From NCBI GenBank assembly GCA_025765615.1, contig JAIVFJ010000024.1, forward strand, positions 124,001-188,000: 64,000 bases of DNA, written 5' to 3'. The notes below the pieces were generated by a model. That model made no database searches. It saw nothing but the letters and a program-made list of their open reading frames with translations, and had not been told where the DNA came from. Within the stretch, counting starts at the first letter, position 1. Each line of letters begins with the position of its first letter. The position numbers were made by a program, and so were the translations under genes. This stretch comes from Zopfochytrium polystomum. Lineage: Eukaryota; Chytridiomycota; Chytridiomycetes; Chytridiales; Chytridiaceae. Positions 11,555 to 25,028 of the stretch are shown one piece after another.

Positions 11555-11901
11555 GCACGGATAAGATCGAAAGAAAGAAAGAAAGAGGAGCCCGCAAGTC
11601 CAAACCAACTTTGAACCAGAGCGCTTTCAAGCACAATCATTTTCGGACACTGCGGCCCACCTCCACAACCAGCGCAAGCGCAAGCGGAACACACGTGCGC
11701 ACCACACTAGCCAACCCTAACCCACCACATCTGTTCCCTCACTGGCTTTACATCGACCGCCGACCTGCATCGGTCGCAATCCGTTCTAGCGCCTCGTCAT
11801 CGCGATCGGCTGCGAACCCCCAGCACTGAAGCCCTTCAACACTCAATCTCGAGGCCAGACGCGGCGCAGCACTCCAAGCATCGTCTCGCTCATCGCCGCA
11901 T
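11555..11901. promoter_or_regulatory. Divergent promoter between MPP6 and POL2
   Basis: A 347-bp spacer between two start codons on opposite strands. It contains a GAAA-type repeat near 11568–11590. No RNA gene is seen. Confidence 0.5.
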
Positions 11902-14900
11902 ATGCTTTCCAAATGGGGTGCCGGTGATAACAACCGACGTGGCGAGCGCTCGTACGGCTCGCGAGGTCGAGCGGGTGCTCCGAACTCCACTAGGGGCCGT
12001 CGCGGCGGTAGTGTCGCTGGGTTCGCACGGCGTCCTAACCCGTCAGTCGAGGAGGCGATCATGCACGAAGATGGGGATACTTGGAACGATCGGTCGGGCG
12101 ACGGCTTCAGCAAAGTCAACAATGACGACGAAACGGGCTTGGACTTGCAAGATGACTCGACCGGCGCGTTGCAGCAGCAGGATGACTTGGAGGAGCTCCT
12201 AGGATTTCCGCTTCTTGTCGAGGGTCCCCAAAGACAAGGATGGATGGTCAACATGACACCGGTACGGCTGGAACCTCGTCTCGGGCCAATTTATCTGAAT
12301 AGATTAACTTTGTTAGGCGAGAGTCCGTGAATCTGACACAGCGACTCCTCGCGACGCTGTCGATTTCTACTTTCTTGAAGAGGACGGAGGAAGCTTCAAA
12401 GTGCGAGTTCTGTATGAGCCATACTTCTACGTGGGATGCAAGGTAAATTATAGCGCAGTGCTTCCTTATGTTTAAGGTAAAGCCTGCAGGCAGGAAAGGA
12501 GTTCGAGTTCGAAGACTACCTCCGCCGAAATTTCAGTGCATATTTACTTGGTGTTCAGCGCGTGCAAAAGGAGGACCTGTCTTTGGTAGGCTTATTGTAC
12601 CATGGCTGATTCTTGAAATCGTATCACTCTAAAAAACGTAACATCGCAGACCAATCATCTAGTTGGGGCCAAGCGCACACTGTTAAAATTGATATTTCCC
12701 AACTGTCAGTGCCTACTCACTGTTCGGAAAGTTCTCCTACCCGCCTACCTAAGGAACCAAGCAAAGGCGTCGCTGGATGAGTCGGCGGATTTTTTTGAGT
12801 GTGTATGACAGTCCACCTCGACTTGTCGTACTGAACCTTTGAAACTTAGTGACACAGTTTTCAAGAAATCGACGGCCTTTAGTGACCCGCTTGATTCAGT
12901 TGTGGACCTTCGCGAATACGATATATCCTTCTACGTACGAACAGCAATTGATTGCGGTAAGATTTGGTTTTCCCCCCGTTTGTTTTTTGACATTCGGCGT
13001 AAGACTTCCGAGTTGGGATATGGTATTTCGTCAAAGCAAATGGGCCTGGTAGAGTTTCTCTTGAAAAGAACGAGGCCAAAGTGAATCGCGCAGAGCCCGT
13101 AATAATAGCTTTCGACATTGAAACGACCAAACTCCCATTGAAGTTTCCCGATGCTGGAATAGACTCGATCATGATGATTTCATACATGATTGATGGACAG
13201 GTAATTGTTCACGCACACACCTTTAATCTCGATTCCAACCAACAAAATTAGGGGTACCTTATCACAAATCGCGAAATAGTATCATCTGACATTGAAGACT
13301 TTGAGTACACGCCGAAACCGGAGTACGAAGGATTTTTCACTGTATTCAACGAAAAGAACGAGGCAAGCGGTTTGCCAAAAGCGAAATGTGCTAACGACGC
13401 AAAAAAGCGCTCTTTGCTTCGAAGGTTTTTCGACGAAATTCGATCGAAAAAGCCAACGGTCTTTGTCACCTACAACGGCGACTTTTTCGACTGGCCGTTC
13501 GTGCATGCGCGAGCAAAGATGTATGGTTTCGACCTCACGAAGGTTTGTCGACGTCAGCAAAAATCGAGAAGTGACGTTTTGATAGGAAATCGGCTTCTCA
13601 GTATCAAACGGGGAATACAAAGCTCGCCATGCAATACATATGGACGCCTTTAAGTGGGTGAAAAGAGACAGTTATTTGCCGCAGGGCAGTCAAGGCTTGA
13701 AAGCTGTAACAAGGTATAAGTTGGGATATGCACCAGCCGAACTTGATCCAGAGGACATGACTCGGTAGGAGCGATGACAGGATTGAGATTTTCGTCTAAA
13801 GTTTCCCAGCTTTGCCTCCGAGAAGCCACAGGTTCTTGCCCAGTACTCTGTCTCCGACGCGGTTGCAACGTACTATTTGTATATGAAATATGTGCACCCT
13901 TTTATATTCTCGCTTTGTAACATTATCCCAATGAATCCCGACGATGTTCTCCGGAGGGGCTCTGGCACACTGTGTGAGCACCTGCTGATGGTAACAAGTC
14001 GAATCATCAATTACTTCTTATCTTCGTTTGCAGGTTGAAGCGTACCGCGCAAACGTGATCATGCCCAACAAGCACGTCGAAGAAACGGGGAAATTGTTCG
14101 AAGGGCACCTGCTGTCCAGCGAGACGTACGTGGGTGGCCACGTTGAGGCACTCGAAGCGGGCGTTTTCAGAAGCGACCTCCCTGTTCAATTTCATCTAGT
14201 CCCAAGTGCCTTCCAACAGGTAGCGTTCCGACGCGAAACCAACGATAATGACGCTACCTTCATTTCAGCTGATCGACGAGGTGGATAAGGCTCTCCAGTT
14301 CAGCATTATAGTGGAGGGAAAATTAAAGTTGGAGGACGTCGTCAATTATGACGAGGTAAAGTGTCAGTTGGTTCATCCGAAGGTACTCAACTGTGCAGGT
14401 CAGGGATGAAATCACGAAACAGTTGGCCGTTTTACGAGACAAGCCAAATGTAATGGCAAGGCCAAGGATTTACCACCTAGACGTTGCAGCGATGTATCCG
14501 AACATCATCCTGACTAATCGACTTCAACCGGACGCAATGGTAAAGCCAAGCGACTGTGCGTCGTGCGACTATTATAATGGTCCGGACAGCGAATGCCAGC
14601 GGAAAATGATTTGGTCGTGGCGGGGTGAATACTACCCCGCGAAAAGAAGCGAGTACAATATGATCCGCCTGCAGCTCGAGAAGGAGACATTTCCTTCCAA
14701 GGATGACCCCACCGCACAACTCGGCTTTCACGAATTGAGAATTTCTGAACAAAACGAAAAGATTCGCCAAAGGGTGGAGGAGTACAGCAAAAAGGTTTAT
14801 TCGAAAAAGTTCGTCAACAAAGTGATCAACAAGGAATCGATAGTCTGCCAGAGGGAAAATCCTTTCTATGTCAATACGGTGCGAAATTTTCGAGATCGTC

Positions 14901-17900
14901 GCTATATGTACAAAAACCTTTTGAAAGTTCAAAAGAAGAAAGTCGACAAGGCCGTTGCGGACGGGGACATTGCCGCTGTCGCTGAGGAAAAGAAGCTAGT
15001 TGTAGTTTACGACTCGCTGCAGCTTGCTCATAAGTGCATGTAAGTTTAGGCTCTCAGAACGATTGTTACTTACGTTGAAACATTCAGCCTCAACTCGTTT
15101 TACGGGTATGTCATGCGAAAGGGAGCTCGTTGGTATTCAATGGAAATGGCTGGGATTGTATGCCTTACTGGAGCGAAAATTATCCAACTTGCCCGAACAA
15201 GAGTCGAACAAATCGGCCGCCCACTTGAACTCGACACCGACGGAATATGGTGTATTCTTCCTGAAATGTTTCCAGAGAATTTCGTCATAAAACTGGCGAG
15301 CGGAAAGTCGCACTTCATTTCGTACCCTTGCGTGATGTTGAACCACCTCGTTCATGCCGAGTTTACGAATCATCAGTACCAGGATCTGGTACCTTCGGAA
15401 AATAATCCTGAAATGCTGGTATACCAAACACACAGCGAAAACAGCATTTTCTTTGAGGTGGACGGCCCATATCGTGCAATGATTCTACCAGCGTCAACAG
15501 AAGAGGACAAACTTTTGAAAAAACGGTACGCAGTTTTCAACGATGATGGTTCCCTAGCGGAGCTGAAAGGGTTTGAGCTCAAGCGCCGTGGAGAGTTGAA
15601 GCTTATCAAAGACTTTCAACACGTTCTGTTCGACAAATTTTTGGAGGGTTCTACAACAGCTGAATGCTACGATGCCGTGGCGTCCCTCGCGAACCAGTGG
15701 CTCGACATTTTGTTCAGTAAAGGTGCAGACCTGGAAGATGAAGAACTCTACGAACTGATTTCGGAGAACCGGAGCATGAGCAAATCCCTCCAGGATTACG
15801 GCGTCCAAAAGTCAACATCCATCACAACCGCAAGGCGGCTGGCGGAGTTTCTGGGTGACTCTATGGTCAAAGATAAGGGCCTCGCCTGCAAGTTCATTAT
15901 TTCTGAAAAACCCATTGGCATTCCTGTGAGTGAAAAGGCCGTGCCAGTCTCCATCTTCCACGCTGAAGAATCCGTCAAACGGCACTTCCTGCGAAAATGG
16001 CTAAGAGACTCCAGTATGACATCCTTCAATATAAGGGATATTGTGGATTGGAAATACTACCTTGAGCGCTTCGGCTCCGTAATTCAAAAGCTGATTTCTA
16101 TTCCAGCGGCGATGCAGGGGGTTCCAAACCCCGTTGGCCGAGTTCCCTTGCCTGATTGGCTTGCCAAGCGGCTTGCGTCTAACGAGAGCAAATTTAGGCA
16201 AAACAAAATCGACTCAATGTTTCAGCGACTTGCGCCGGGTGAGATCTACCAGGCTCCTGACCAATCGGATAAAACCAGTTCCTTCGAAATCGACGCAATG
16301 GACGAGGACTTGCCTGTTCCTCAGCCAATTGCGGACGTCGAAGAACTTGCACGTGCCTCGCAGCCGAGTCCCCCACCAACCGTCCCAAGTCTCGACGAAG
16401 ATTACGGGACGTGGCTCGCCTACCAGAAGAAGAAATGGCGCGCACAAAGGCGGCAAGCAAAGGATAACCGCGGTCGAAATTTACCAAGGCCTTTGAGCAG
16501 GGGTTTCGGTGCCAGCTCATTCTTCCAGCGGCAATCACGCTCTGTGCTGGAGCAGCCGTGGCAGATTTTGCAGATCGTGGGAACAGACATGCCGGGAACC
16601 TTCAATGTCTGGGCTGTTATCGAACAAGCCATGTATTGCGTGAAGCTCGAGACACCTCGTGTCTTTTACATCAACACTCGAAAGGAGGCACCACTGCCAA
16701 CATTAGCAATCGAATGTAGGAAGGTGAAAAAACATCTCCCGCGATCACACACTCGCCTCAATTTGTTCGAACTTGTTTTGCCGGAAAGCCTCTTCCAAGA
16801 GAGGCAAGACCTTTTCGCGTCAGTGTTCACCCATCAGGACACCGAGGGCGTTTACGAAACCAAAGTTCCACTATTATTCCGAACCCTTTTGGCCCTGGGA
16901 TGTATCGCGACTGTTTCTGGTAATCGGGCAAAGACTGGCCGAAGTCTTAGTTCTGGTTTCTCTTTATTGGATCTGAACCATGCAAGTATAAAGGCAAATC
17001 CGTATCTCGCTGAAGGAGACGTCAAATATTTCTTTCTCTTTCAAGCAGGACGCGGCAGCCGTCACGTGTACGGACTGTTCTCATCAAACCTTGCTGTGTG
17101 TGAAATTGCATTCGTGGACCGTGCAAAGAATACCTCAGCGATTCCAAACTTAAGTCGACTCTACCAGGATCGTAGAGCAGAGCGGAATGACTTGGATGAA
17201 CCGGCGTCTCAATTCATGATGCCTTCACAACAGGCCGGCGGAAAGTCTGACCTTTTCACATACCCAGCGGCGATGGACGTAGGCTCCTCAGTTTTCGCGA
17301 CCGAGGCTGAGGCTATCTCTCATGTCAACAGTGTTCTCCGCCGCTACTTGGACCAGCGGTTCGGTCCAACTATGTTGGTTGTCCAGTCTTCCATGAGCCT
17401 TTCCGAACTTCAACAAAGAGGCGCTGTTGCATTTAAAGATTTCCCGATGCTAACCGCCCCTTCGCATAAGCGCGATAGCGCGTTGCCGCCTGTTGGATGG
17501 CAGTCCATTGCGGCAAAGCGCACTATTGGCCATTTCTTGAACGTTAATGCCTGGTTGCACGAGCGTATCGAATTAGCGCGATATTCTGATATCCCTGTTG
17601 GGAACTTGGAGCATGACTATCCAATTTTTATATCCGATTTGCAATACGCGCGTCGCTTGCACGCAGCAGACTATGTTCTGTGGTTTTCCTACTCGAATAA
17701 ACCCGATCTTGGCGGCCGGGAAGAAGATGACAACATGTATGAGCTCGACGATTTAGTCAATCCGGAGCGAAATCATCCCGGCACATACTTCAACGTCAGC
17801 GTGGAGATTGACATTGCAAATCTTGCCTTCAACACCATTGTCAATGCCGGACACATTCAAGGCGTCGAATCCATTATCGGAAACACAGACGGGACACTCA

Positions 17901-19582
17901 AATTTGGCGAAGCGGATGAGGACGACGACGAAGGTGACGCAAGGCTGATGGTTGCAAAACTGACATCAGTGGACGAAAAGTCTTTTAACGGAAAATGCTT
18001 CAAAATTATTCGGGATATGGTCCATGAATGGGAGCACCTTTCCGCTGCAAGAGGTGACCGTTTTGCTTCGCTGCTTCTCACCCACCTTTACCGTTGGGTC
18101 ACAAGCACGAGTTCTCGAATGTACGATCCTGCCCTTTACATCATGATTCACGGTTTGATGAAGAGGGTGTACAATCAGCTTCTCTCGGAGTTCCAGAGAC
18201 TAGGCAGTACACCAATTTATTCCAGCTTTACAAAATTGGTTCTATCGACATGCAAAACAACTATTCCAACTTCAATATCGTACATAAGATTTGCAGTTGA
18301 ATCGATTTCTCAAAAGCCGTTATTTACGAAACTCCACATGGAGGTTCATCAGTTCTGGGATTACCTCATGTGGATGGACCGATTCAATCACGGTGGTATA
18401 CCGTGCGATATCTCCGGCTTAATAGCGCCGGGAGGGCAAGGACAGCAACGAAACGGCGAAGTGATCATGGGGATCGATATGAAATGGAATATCATGGAGT
18501 ATTTGCCACCAATAATGCAAGAGGAATTCAAAAGGGTGATCGGAGAATTCATTTTTGAATTTCACAAGTTCAAATCCGAGAGGCGAAAGATGGTTGGGAA
18601 CGGGGAAGCAGATGCGTCTGCGGCTGCAGCTTATGCAACATATCTCAATGCCTTCATAAGTAAGCGGCTGAAAAAGCAACTACTTGGGCTTGTGGAGCGG
18701 CTTGTGAAACGAGGAAGAAGCGATAAGGGCGGCTTCGACTTTCCCGTCCTACCTGGATCCCATCTGGAACTATCGAACCCAACATTGGAGTTTGTGAAGG
18801 CTGTAGTCGCGGTTCTTGGCCTTGACTCCTCTGTTGAGCGCGAAGTCCGAATCCTAAGAAAGGATTTGCTGACCTTGATTGGGGTCAAAGAGTTCAGCGA
18901 CCAAGCAATTTTCAGGAACCCTTGTGAACCATTTAGACTGTCGCAAATCATTTGTGACTACTGCAACCTCACCCGGGAATTGGATTTGACCCGGGATCAT
19001 GATATGACTGCACCACCGCCAGAATCAGTTGGAGAACCGTCCGCACCGGACGGTGACCGAAATAACGAGGACGAAATGGATGACGGACCAGAAAACAGCG
19101 GCGACGAGGATGATGATGAAAGCTTTGATGAAACTAACGGAACGGTGACTGCTGACTCTCTGTCAAGAAACCGCAAAAGGCATGGTACGGAATCGAAATC
19201 ACGTTATCGCCGAAAGTCACACAACGTTTCGGCACCGGATGATGATTCGGGTGACGTGCCATCGAGATGGACCGGATCCTGGCTGTGCATTGGATGCGGC
19301 GCCGAGTACGACCGAGCCATGATTGAGCAGACCTTGGTGGAGATGCTGCTGAGAACGGAGGCCTCTTGGCAACTTCAGGACCTGAAATGCACACGATGCA
19401 AAGAAACGAAGGGTGAAAATCTTTCGCTGCATTGCAGGTGCTCTGGGACGTACGCAACAACGCTGTCGCGGACGGATTTTGTCCGCAAAATTCGCGTGTT
19501 CGTGCATTTGGCGAAGTACTACAAGATGGAGCTGTTGTCCGAGGTTGCGACTTCGAGCTTACATCGGATTTTGTTAACCTAA
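11902..19582 (+). CDS. POL2: DNA polymerase epsilon catalytic subunit
   Basis: Starts [10 protein letters not shown] with a Gly/Arg-rich tail, then GWMVNM. The 3'–5' exonuclease has motif I FDIETTK (about 13115) and motif [13 protein letters not shown]. Polymerase motifs are [12 protein letters not shown] (A), LNSFYGYVM (B) and ELDTDGIWC (C, the epsilon-type DTDG). The inactive C-terminal half and two cysteine clusters follow (CDYC...CIGC, then CTRC...CRC), which bind the B subunit and metal. QNKIDSMF near 16200 is a PCNA-binding-like motif at a position where human POLE also has one. The 5' half is cut by many introns, but the last exon, 15088–19582, is uninterrupted. AATAAA signals overlap and follow the stop. 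Confidence 0.97.
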
Positions 19583-19884
19583 TAAAGTTCAAATAAATGG
19601 GTGTGACTGAAACAGAACTGTGATGTCCGCGCACAATGCACATATCCCGACGTTTGCTGCGCAGCGCACTCGACTGGACAAAAACAAATAAAGTTTGCGC
19701 GTTGCTTGCTCTCCCATTTCCTTTGGCTGGTGGGCGGACGATAGAACCCCACACCGTGCAAGAGTGGCAGACTCAGTGATAGACGATTATTACAACCACA
19801 ACAGCTCTTATTTTTTTTACTTTTTTTCTTCAGCTCGCCGAAAACCAGAACAAAACTCTTGTTGTCCATCTCGCTCACTCAAGT
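19583..19884. terminator. Convergent 3' region between POL2 and ATG7
   Basis: A 302-bp spacer between two convergent stops, with AATAAA-type signals just after POL2. Nothing else seen. Confidence 0.5.
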
Positions 19885-22677
19885 CTCAGTCCTCTTCCTC
19901 CCCTTCAATCCAGTCCACCTCCGCTTCGTCGCTTTCCTTGTACAATTCGTTCAGACCCGTCAGCTCTTCGAGAAGCTTTGGGTTTTCGAGGACCTTCAAC
20001 ACAAACTTGTCGCCTTCTTTCTTGTAGGCATTCAAAATCTAGTGTCGAGTCCCAAAAGCCCACTTGTTAGTTTGGAGTGCAGCAACGACCCGAAGCTAGG
20101 ATACTGTACAGTTGGAGAACACGCGGTGCACTTGTCGTAAGCAAGACCCGTAACGATGAGGTTGGTAAAATGAGTGAGGAAGCCACGTATTTGATGCGGG
20201 ACAATGCCGAACGGAAGCTTTGTCGGTTCCGAAGGATTCGTCGCTGCATCCGCGGGTGCAAAGCCTCTGTCGTGGTAGTTTTAACACCACAAACTTTGGC
20301 GACCGCGGTCTTACCCTTTCGGATGGTTTAGAATTGACACCATGAGCTCAACAGCCTGGCCACTGGCAAGCAGCGAAAGGCCTGGACGAGTGACTGTGCA
20401 CTGTTGATCGAGGGTGCGGTCCGTCAACGACTGAGGAAAGCAGGAGTTAGGTGCAAGGGGGCGCCGCGCAAAATCCGTCACAGTACATCGCGAGGAGCTA
20501 CTACATCACTGCAGTAGTAGCATCCAAGATTTTCCGAAGCTTCAGGTGTATCAACCGTCCTCATACCGTGTCGCATAACAAGGAAAGTGTCGAAACCCAG
20601 AGCCGAGTTGATGACAATCTGCACGTTGGAAGGATTTCTAAACAAGAGTGCTTGTACAATGGCAACAAAGATTTCACCTTTCCAAGCGATGCACCTATCA
20701 CCGTGGGAAGCCATCGTGCTTCTCTGGAGTCTGTCAACAAATAGATCACGTCGTGCGATTCAATCAATTTGTGGAGAAGCTCAATGTCGTCCCGGCATGC
20801 ATCTTTCGATGTTGGAGGGTGCCCCGGCATCGGCACAGACAGATTGTGACCAGTGGCGGTCTACTGACAGTAAGTAATAGCTGCTTGGGGAACCATATTT
20901 GCTTACCACTCCAGGAAAGATCCTTTTCAGGGCTTCTGCAGCTGCTGCAGCCTTTGGTTTCCCTCCGTCCAGCGAGTCATCGTAATTAAACAGAGGTTGC
21001 CGCACCGGATTCGAAAACGAAACCGTCCCATTATCGACGAGGGTGATATGGCGAACACCCCACGCCTACGGTAACAAGCATTAACGACAGAATGAGTCCA
21101 CTGCGAACAATCTTGTACCAAGAGGGCACGAGCAACGTAGCAGCCAAGAGTTCCTGCGCCAACCAAAAGGCATTTTGCTGCTGAAATCTTCTCAAGTTGC
21201 AGGTCGGGCATGATCCTCCATCGCATGAGCTTGAGGTTCAGGTCTACTGCTGTTTGTGCAAGACGGAAAGGATCCATCAGAGGCCCAAGGTCTGCAAAGC
21301 GAGGTCCGAGCTTTCCGCTTGCATTTTTCTCCCAGCCAACAGATTTCGGGACGGCGTCTGAGAACCTTGTGAATGACACCGATTCACTTTCAACGCATCT
21401 TACCACCAAGTACCCCCGGAAGATCGACTTTCAAGGCTATAGAGGCTGATAAATCTCGTTTTGACATGTTCTCACGGTAGCAGATCACCGTGATTGCTGA
21501 AAGTGAGAATTGCTTCTTCAGCAGTAAAAGGAAGTTTCGTAGAGGCCACCCGGGATTCCCAGGAAGACTGCCCGGATCCGCGTATCCAACAGTCCTCTTG
21601 GAAAATGTCAATACCCGTTACTGTACGAAGGAAACTAACCTCGTGATCAGGTATACCGTTCCAAAACACCTCCCATTCACTGAGCTTGCCGATCGTTACA
21701 ACGCCGCTCACACTTTTCTTGATGAGAAAAAATGCCGCGTCAGCGGAGTAGTATCCTCCTTTGGCGGAAGCATTCCGCCATTTTTCGTACTCGACACGAA
21801 GCGACTCCACCTAAGTCTCACTTAGCACTCGCAAGAGCTATCCCTCCAGCTGTATGAGTCGCACCTCTTTCTCGAGCCAGAATTCCTTCAGTCGCACGGG
21901 AGCGGATGCGTGTGAGTAGGTGAAGTGTTCTTGCGGCAGAAGGGCCGGGAATCCAAACCAATAATAGAACTTGTACTTTTTCAGGTCAGCAAACGTCACC
22001 AGCAAGAAGGATGTGAGGACAGAAGGGTCATTTAGAGCGCTTCCAGAAACAATCCCATCCCAGATCTGCGCGAAGACCGCGGTGAGCACGATTGAATGAC
22101 GAATGGGCAGTTCAGCACCTGCTGGGCCACTTGTTTGAGAGTCGCTGCTTTGTCCAGTCCCTTAAAGTCCTCGATGGTGTTCAAGTTTCTCAAAGTCCCC
22201 GGAGAGCGGAAGCCGATTGGCTGACTGGGTACATCAAAGGCATGATCAGTTGAAAGCAGCAAAAGTTGGTATGCTTTGGGGGGCCATGGCTTGAACGCGA
22301 CGCCGGACGCGCTGGGGCTGCTTGGGGAAGCGATCATGCCGCCACCGTGACAGATCGTCCTTGCTGAGCCTATCTCTATGCTGGGTAGAAGCAAGAAGCA
22401 TCGAACTCAACTCTGATAGCTGGTCACCAAAAGCGGACAGTCCAAGGCAAAGTCTTGGGGGATACGAGCCACTGGTTCCGACCTGCGGGGACGCGTTTCC
22501 AGACTGAGCCTGGCCGCCTTGAGTCCCTCCCAGGACGTAGTAGCCATCGATCGGCTTCGCAGAGTCGTCGAGGCGGAAGAGGTCTACCTTTTTCTCCGAC
22601 AGCTGGTGCCAGAAGATGGCGTCGACAGCTGACGAGAGAGGTTCGAACTGGACGAGGCCGCTGGCACTCCCTTCCAT
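19885..22677 (-). CDS. ATG7: Ubiquitin-like modifier-activating enzyme ATG7
   Basis: Minus-strand gene starting [14 protein letters not shown] with several exons. The N-terminal domain contains the family segments [15 protein letters not shown] and [15 protein letters not shown]. The E1 adenylation domain has the nucleotide loop [14 protein letters not shown] and [11 protein letters not shown]. The catalytic cysteine lies in [10 protein letters not shown] near the C terminus. The protein ends in an acidic tail (EGEEED) after a helical segment that recruits Atg3/Atg10. ATG7 activates Atg12 and Atg8 in autophagy. It is convergent with POL2 and divergent from the CRAL-TRIO gene. Confidence 0.95.
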
Positions 22678-22973
22678 TTTTGCTGCGCGGAGGTCAAAGG
22701 ATTGTATTTATTTTGAAGGGCGGGAAGAGCGACCCCTACTCCTTCCCAGCCCGCCACGCCACACACTCTCCGTGCGCTCTACTCTACTCCAGAAGTGCTG
22801 CTGCCCGCGCGTCGTCGTCGTCGTCGTCGTCGAGGTGATGTGGGAGCGGGGAGAGAGTGGGTGGCTGCGCTCTCGCGGTGTCCCTCTCTGATCCACTCCA
22901 CAGGCACTGTTTTTATGCTGGATATTTAGCTCCGGAGGGGGCATCTCTGCGGTATGCGCGCATAAGGCATCCA

Positions 22974-23023
<50 letters not shown>
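22974..23023. repeat. (CA)n microsatellite
   Basis: About 25 uninterrupted CA units. Confidence 0.95.
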
Positions 23024-23026
<3 letters not shown>

Positions 23027-23111
23027 GCACTTTGACTCGTGTCATTATTAGCAGCACGCATGCAGGCAGCGCGGGCGCTGTAATGGTTATGGAGCGAAGG
23101 GAAGAGGGGTC

Positions 23112-23116
<5 letters not shown>

Positions 23117-23153
<37 letters not shown>
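23117..23153. repeat. (CT)n microsatellite
   Basis: About 18 uninterrupted CT units upstream of the CRAL-TRIO gene start. Confidence 0.95.
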
Positions 23154-23156
<3 letters not shown>

Positions 23157-23298
23157 GAACCCTGATAAGACAGAGACAGAGGCAGTACTGAAGAGAGAAA
23201 GAAAAAAAGAAAAGAAAAAAAAGAACTGCAATTTTTGCACCGCCAAAAGGAGGAGAGGCAGACAGACAGACAGACAGAGGGTGGGCCACCACATCCCC

Positions 23299-25028
23299 AT
23301 GCTGAAGTTTCGACGAAAGGGAGGCGTCGCCTCCGTGTCGTCCCCGGCGGCATCTGTCGCACTACCTTCAGCAGCCACGGACGGAGCCGGCGGCGGAGGC
23401 GGAGCTGCAGAGACGGTGACCGATCCGTCGTCGGCTGCGATCGGTCCGCCGGCGCAGCCCTCGTCCCCTTCGTTTTCCGCTGGGTCGGTCTCGTCGGATG
23501 TTGGCCAAAGGGCAAGTCGTCGATCCTCCAAAGGCCAACCGCCGCCCAACGAAGGTATTTTTCTCGTCTTGCGGTGCGTTGGATTTCACCAGCTTGACGT
23601 CGGACCCCACCAAACTCGAAGACTCTGGTACACCTGCTCCAGCAATCGTTGTGAAGCGGCCCTCGTTCGACTCTCCCGACGCAGATCCTACTGGAAGAAT
23701 CTCCCTACAATCCGTCCCACCCTATTTCCGTCACCCCGATGCTCCAAGTTCCTCATCATCTTCACCTACTCTAAGTAGCCGCCCGTTTTTGCGCTCCTTT
23801 GACGACATTTCCTCCGCCAAGTCAGTGACGCTGCCTCTTGGGGACAACATGAGCATCGCCAGCTTTTCGAGCCAAATGGCGTACTCGGCAGACATATCTG
23901 AGGAAACCTTTACGGTATTGCGAATTTCAGCGCTCTGTGAATATCCTTCGTTGATCCTTTTCGTTTCAGGCCTTTGTGGCTTCCATTAAGGAAAAGTATG
24001 AAAAGCACCCACTTCTATCTACCATGCCGGACCACGAAATATGCAGGTTTCTATCTGCGCACAAAGGGAATGTGGCAGCCGCAACTAAGCAGGTTGGAGT
24101 GACGTTGGTAAGTACCATCCGTCGGTGCTGATGTTCGGAGGGATCTTACTCTCCCTCTTCTGCTGTGCAGGATTGGCGCAACTCATTTGGCTGGAACACC
24201 CTTGTTGACGAAGACTTCTCAGACATGATGGCTTCTGGGAAACTTATGTTGAAAGGGACGGACAAGGATGGCTACCCGATTATGATTTGGCGACATTCCA
24301 AGCATTTACCCGAAGAATTTTCACTTGAGCGGGACATTCGTTTCATAATTTACACAATGGAAAAAGGAAAACGCGAGGGGTAAGTTTTGGAGCAGCGAGC
24401 ACCACCATCCTGAACTTGAATTTTTATCCCTCGCAGTATTGTAACTGATCGACTCTCTCTGATTGTCGACCGTATCGGCATGACTCCCTCTAATCACGAC
24501 TCGCAACTGGTCAAAACATTATTATCCACGTTCCAACATCACTACCCGGATCGACTGGCGCGTCTATTTATTTTTCCAAAAAACATGATGCTAACAATGG
24601 GGTGGAACATTACCAAAGTGTTCCTGGACCCGGTGACAATATCGCGCATCAAAATTCTCGGCGAAGAGGAGGTCGAAGCAACGCTCCAGCAGTACATTGA
24701 CCGAGAACAGTTACTGCAGAGATACGGTGGACTCCTCGTCGACCCAACAGAGAAGCAACCACTTTCTCCACCCACCACATCAAGCAGCGCCGCCAAAGTT
24801 GTGAAGAAGGCAGGAAGGGTACCACCTCCACGCACGTCGTCCGTCTTAGTACAGCGACGATCGACCGCTTCATCCCCTCTTTCGGGCGACGGGTCAAATG
24901 TTGGATCCACTGGTTTCTTAAAAATTGGAGCTGGCACGTCTCGAATACTAGGCAATGGGTTTGGCACCGCGGGTGGACAGGACGGAAAGTCAATGGGTAA
25001 AGATAGCGCAGTCTCCGAGGTGGATTGA
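23299..25028 (+). CDS. CRAL-TRIO (Sec14-like) lipid-binding protein
   Basis: I chose the start at 23299 (MLKFRRKGG) because the same frame upstream runs through a CT repeat. The first roughly 170 residues are disordered and rich in Ser and Pro. The CRAL-TRIO N-terminal helix contains ICRFLSAHKGNVAAA, followed by the lipid-binding fold: GYPIMIWRHSKHLPE, VDRIGMTP, and HHYPDRLARLFIFPKN, the hallmark YPerl-type segment. A Ser/Thr/Pro tail with basic patches ends the protein. The family moves or presents phosphoinositides and other lipids between membranes; the ligand cannot be told from sequence. One intron near 23556–23620 was placed by frame and is less certain. Confidence 0.85.

Larger units (their letters stand above)
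22678..23298. promoter_or_regulatory. Microsatellite-rich divergent promoter, ATG7 / CRAL-TRIO gene
   Basis: A 621-bp spacer. It holds a (CA)n tract at about 22974–23023, a (CT)n tract at about 23117–23153 and a (GACA)n tract at about 23260–23278. Long open frames run through it only because the repeats lack stop codons. No RNA gene is seen. Confidence 0.6.

Noticed and set aside
23032..23298. An N-terminal extension of the CRAL-TRIO protein through the CT repeat.
   Set aside because: It would encode a Leu-Ser repeat with no support; the ATG at 23299 is the better start.
22926..23549. A long minus-strand open frame through the CA and CT repeats.
   Set aside because: It encodes Cys-Val and Arg-Glu repeats from microsatellites and overlaps the CRAL-TRIO gene antisense.
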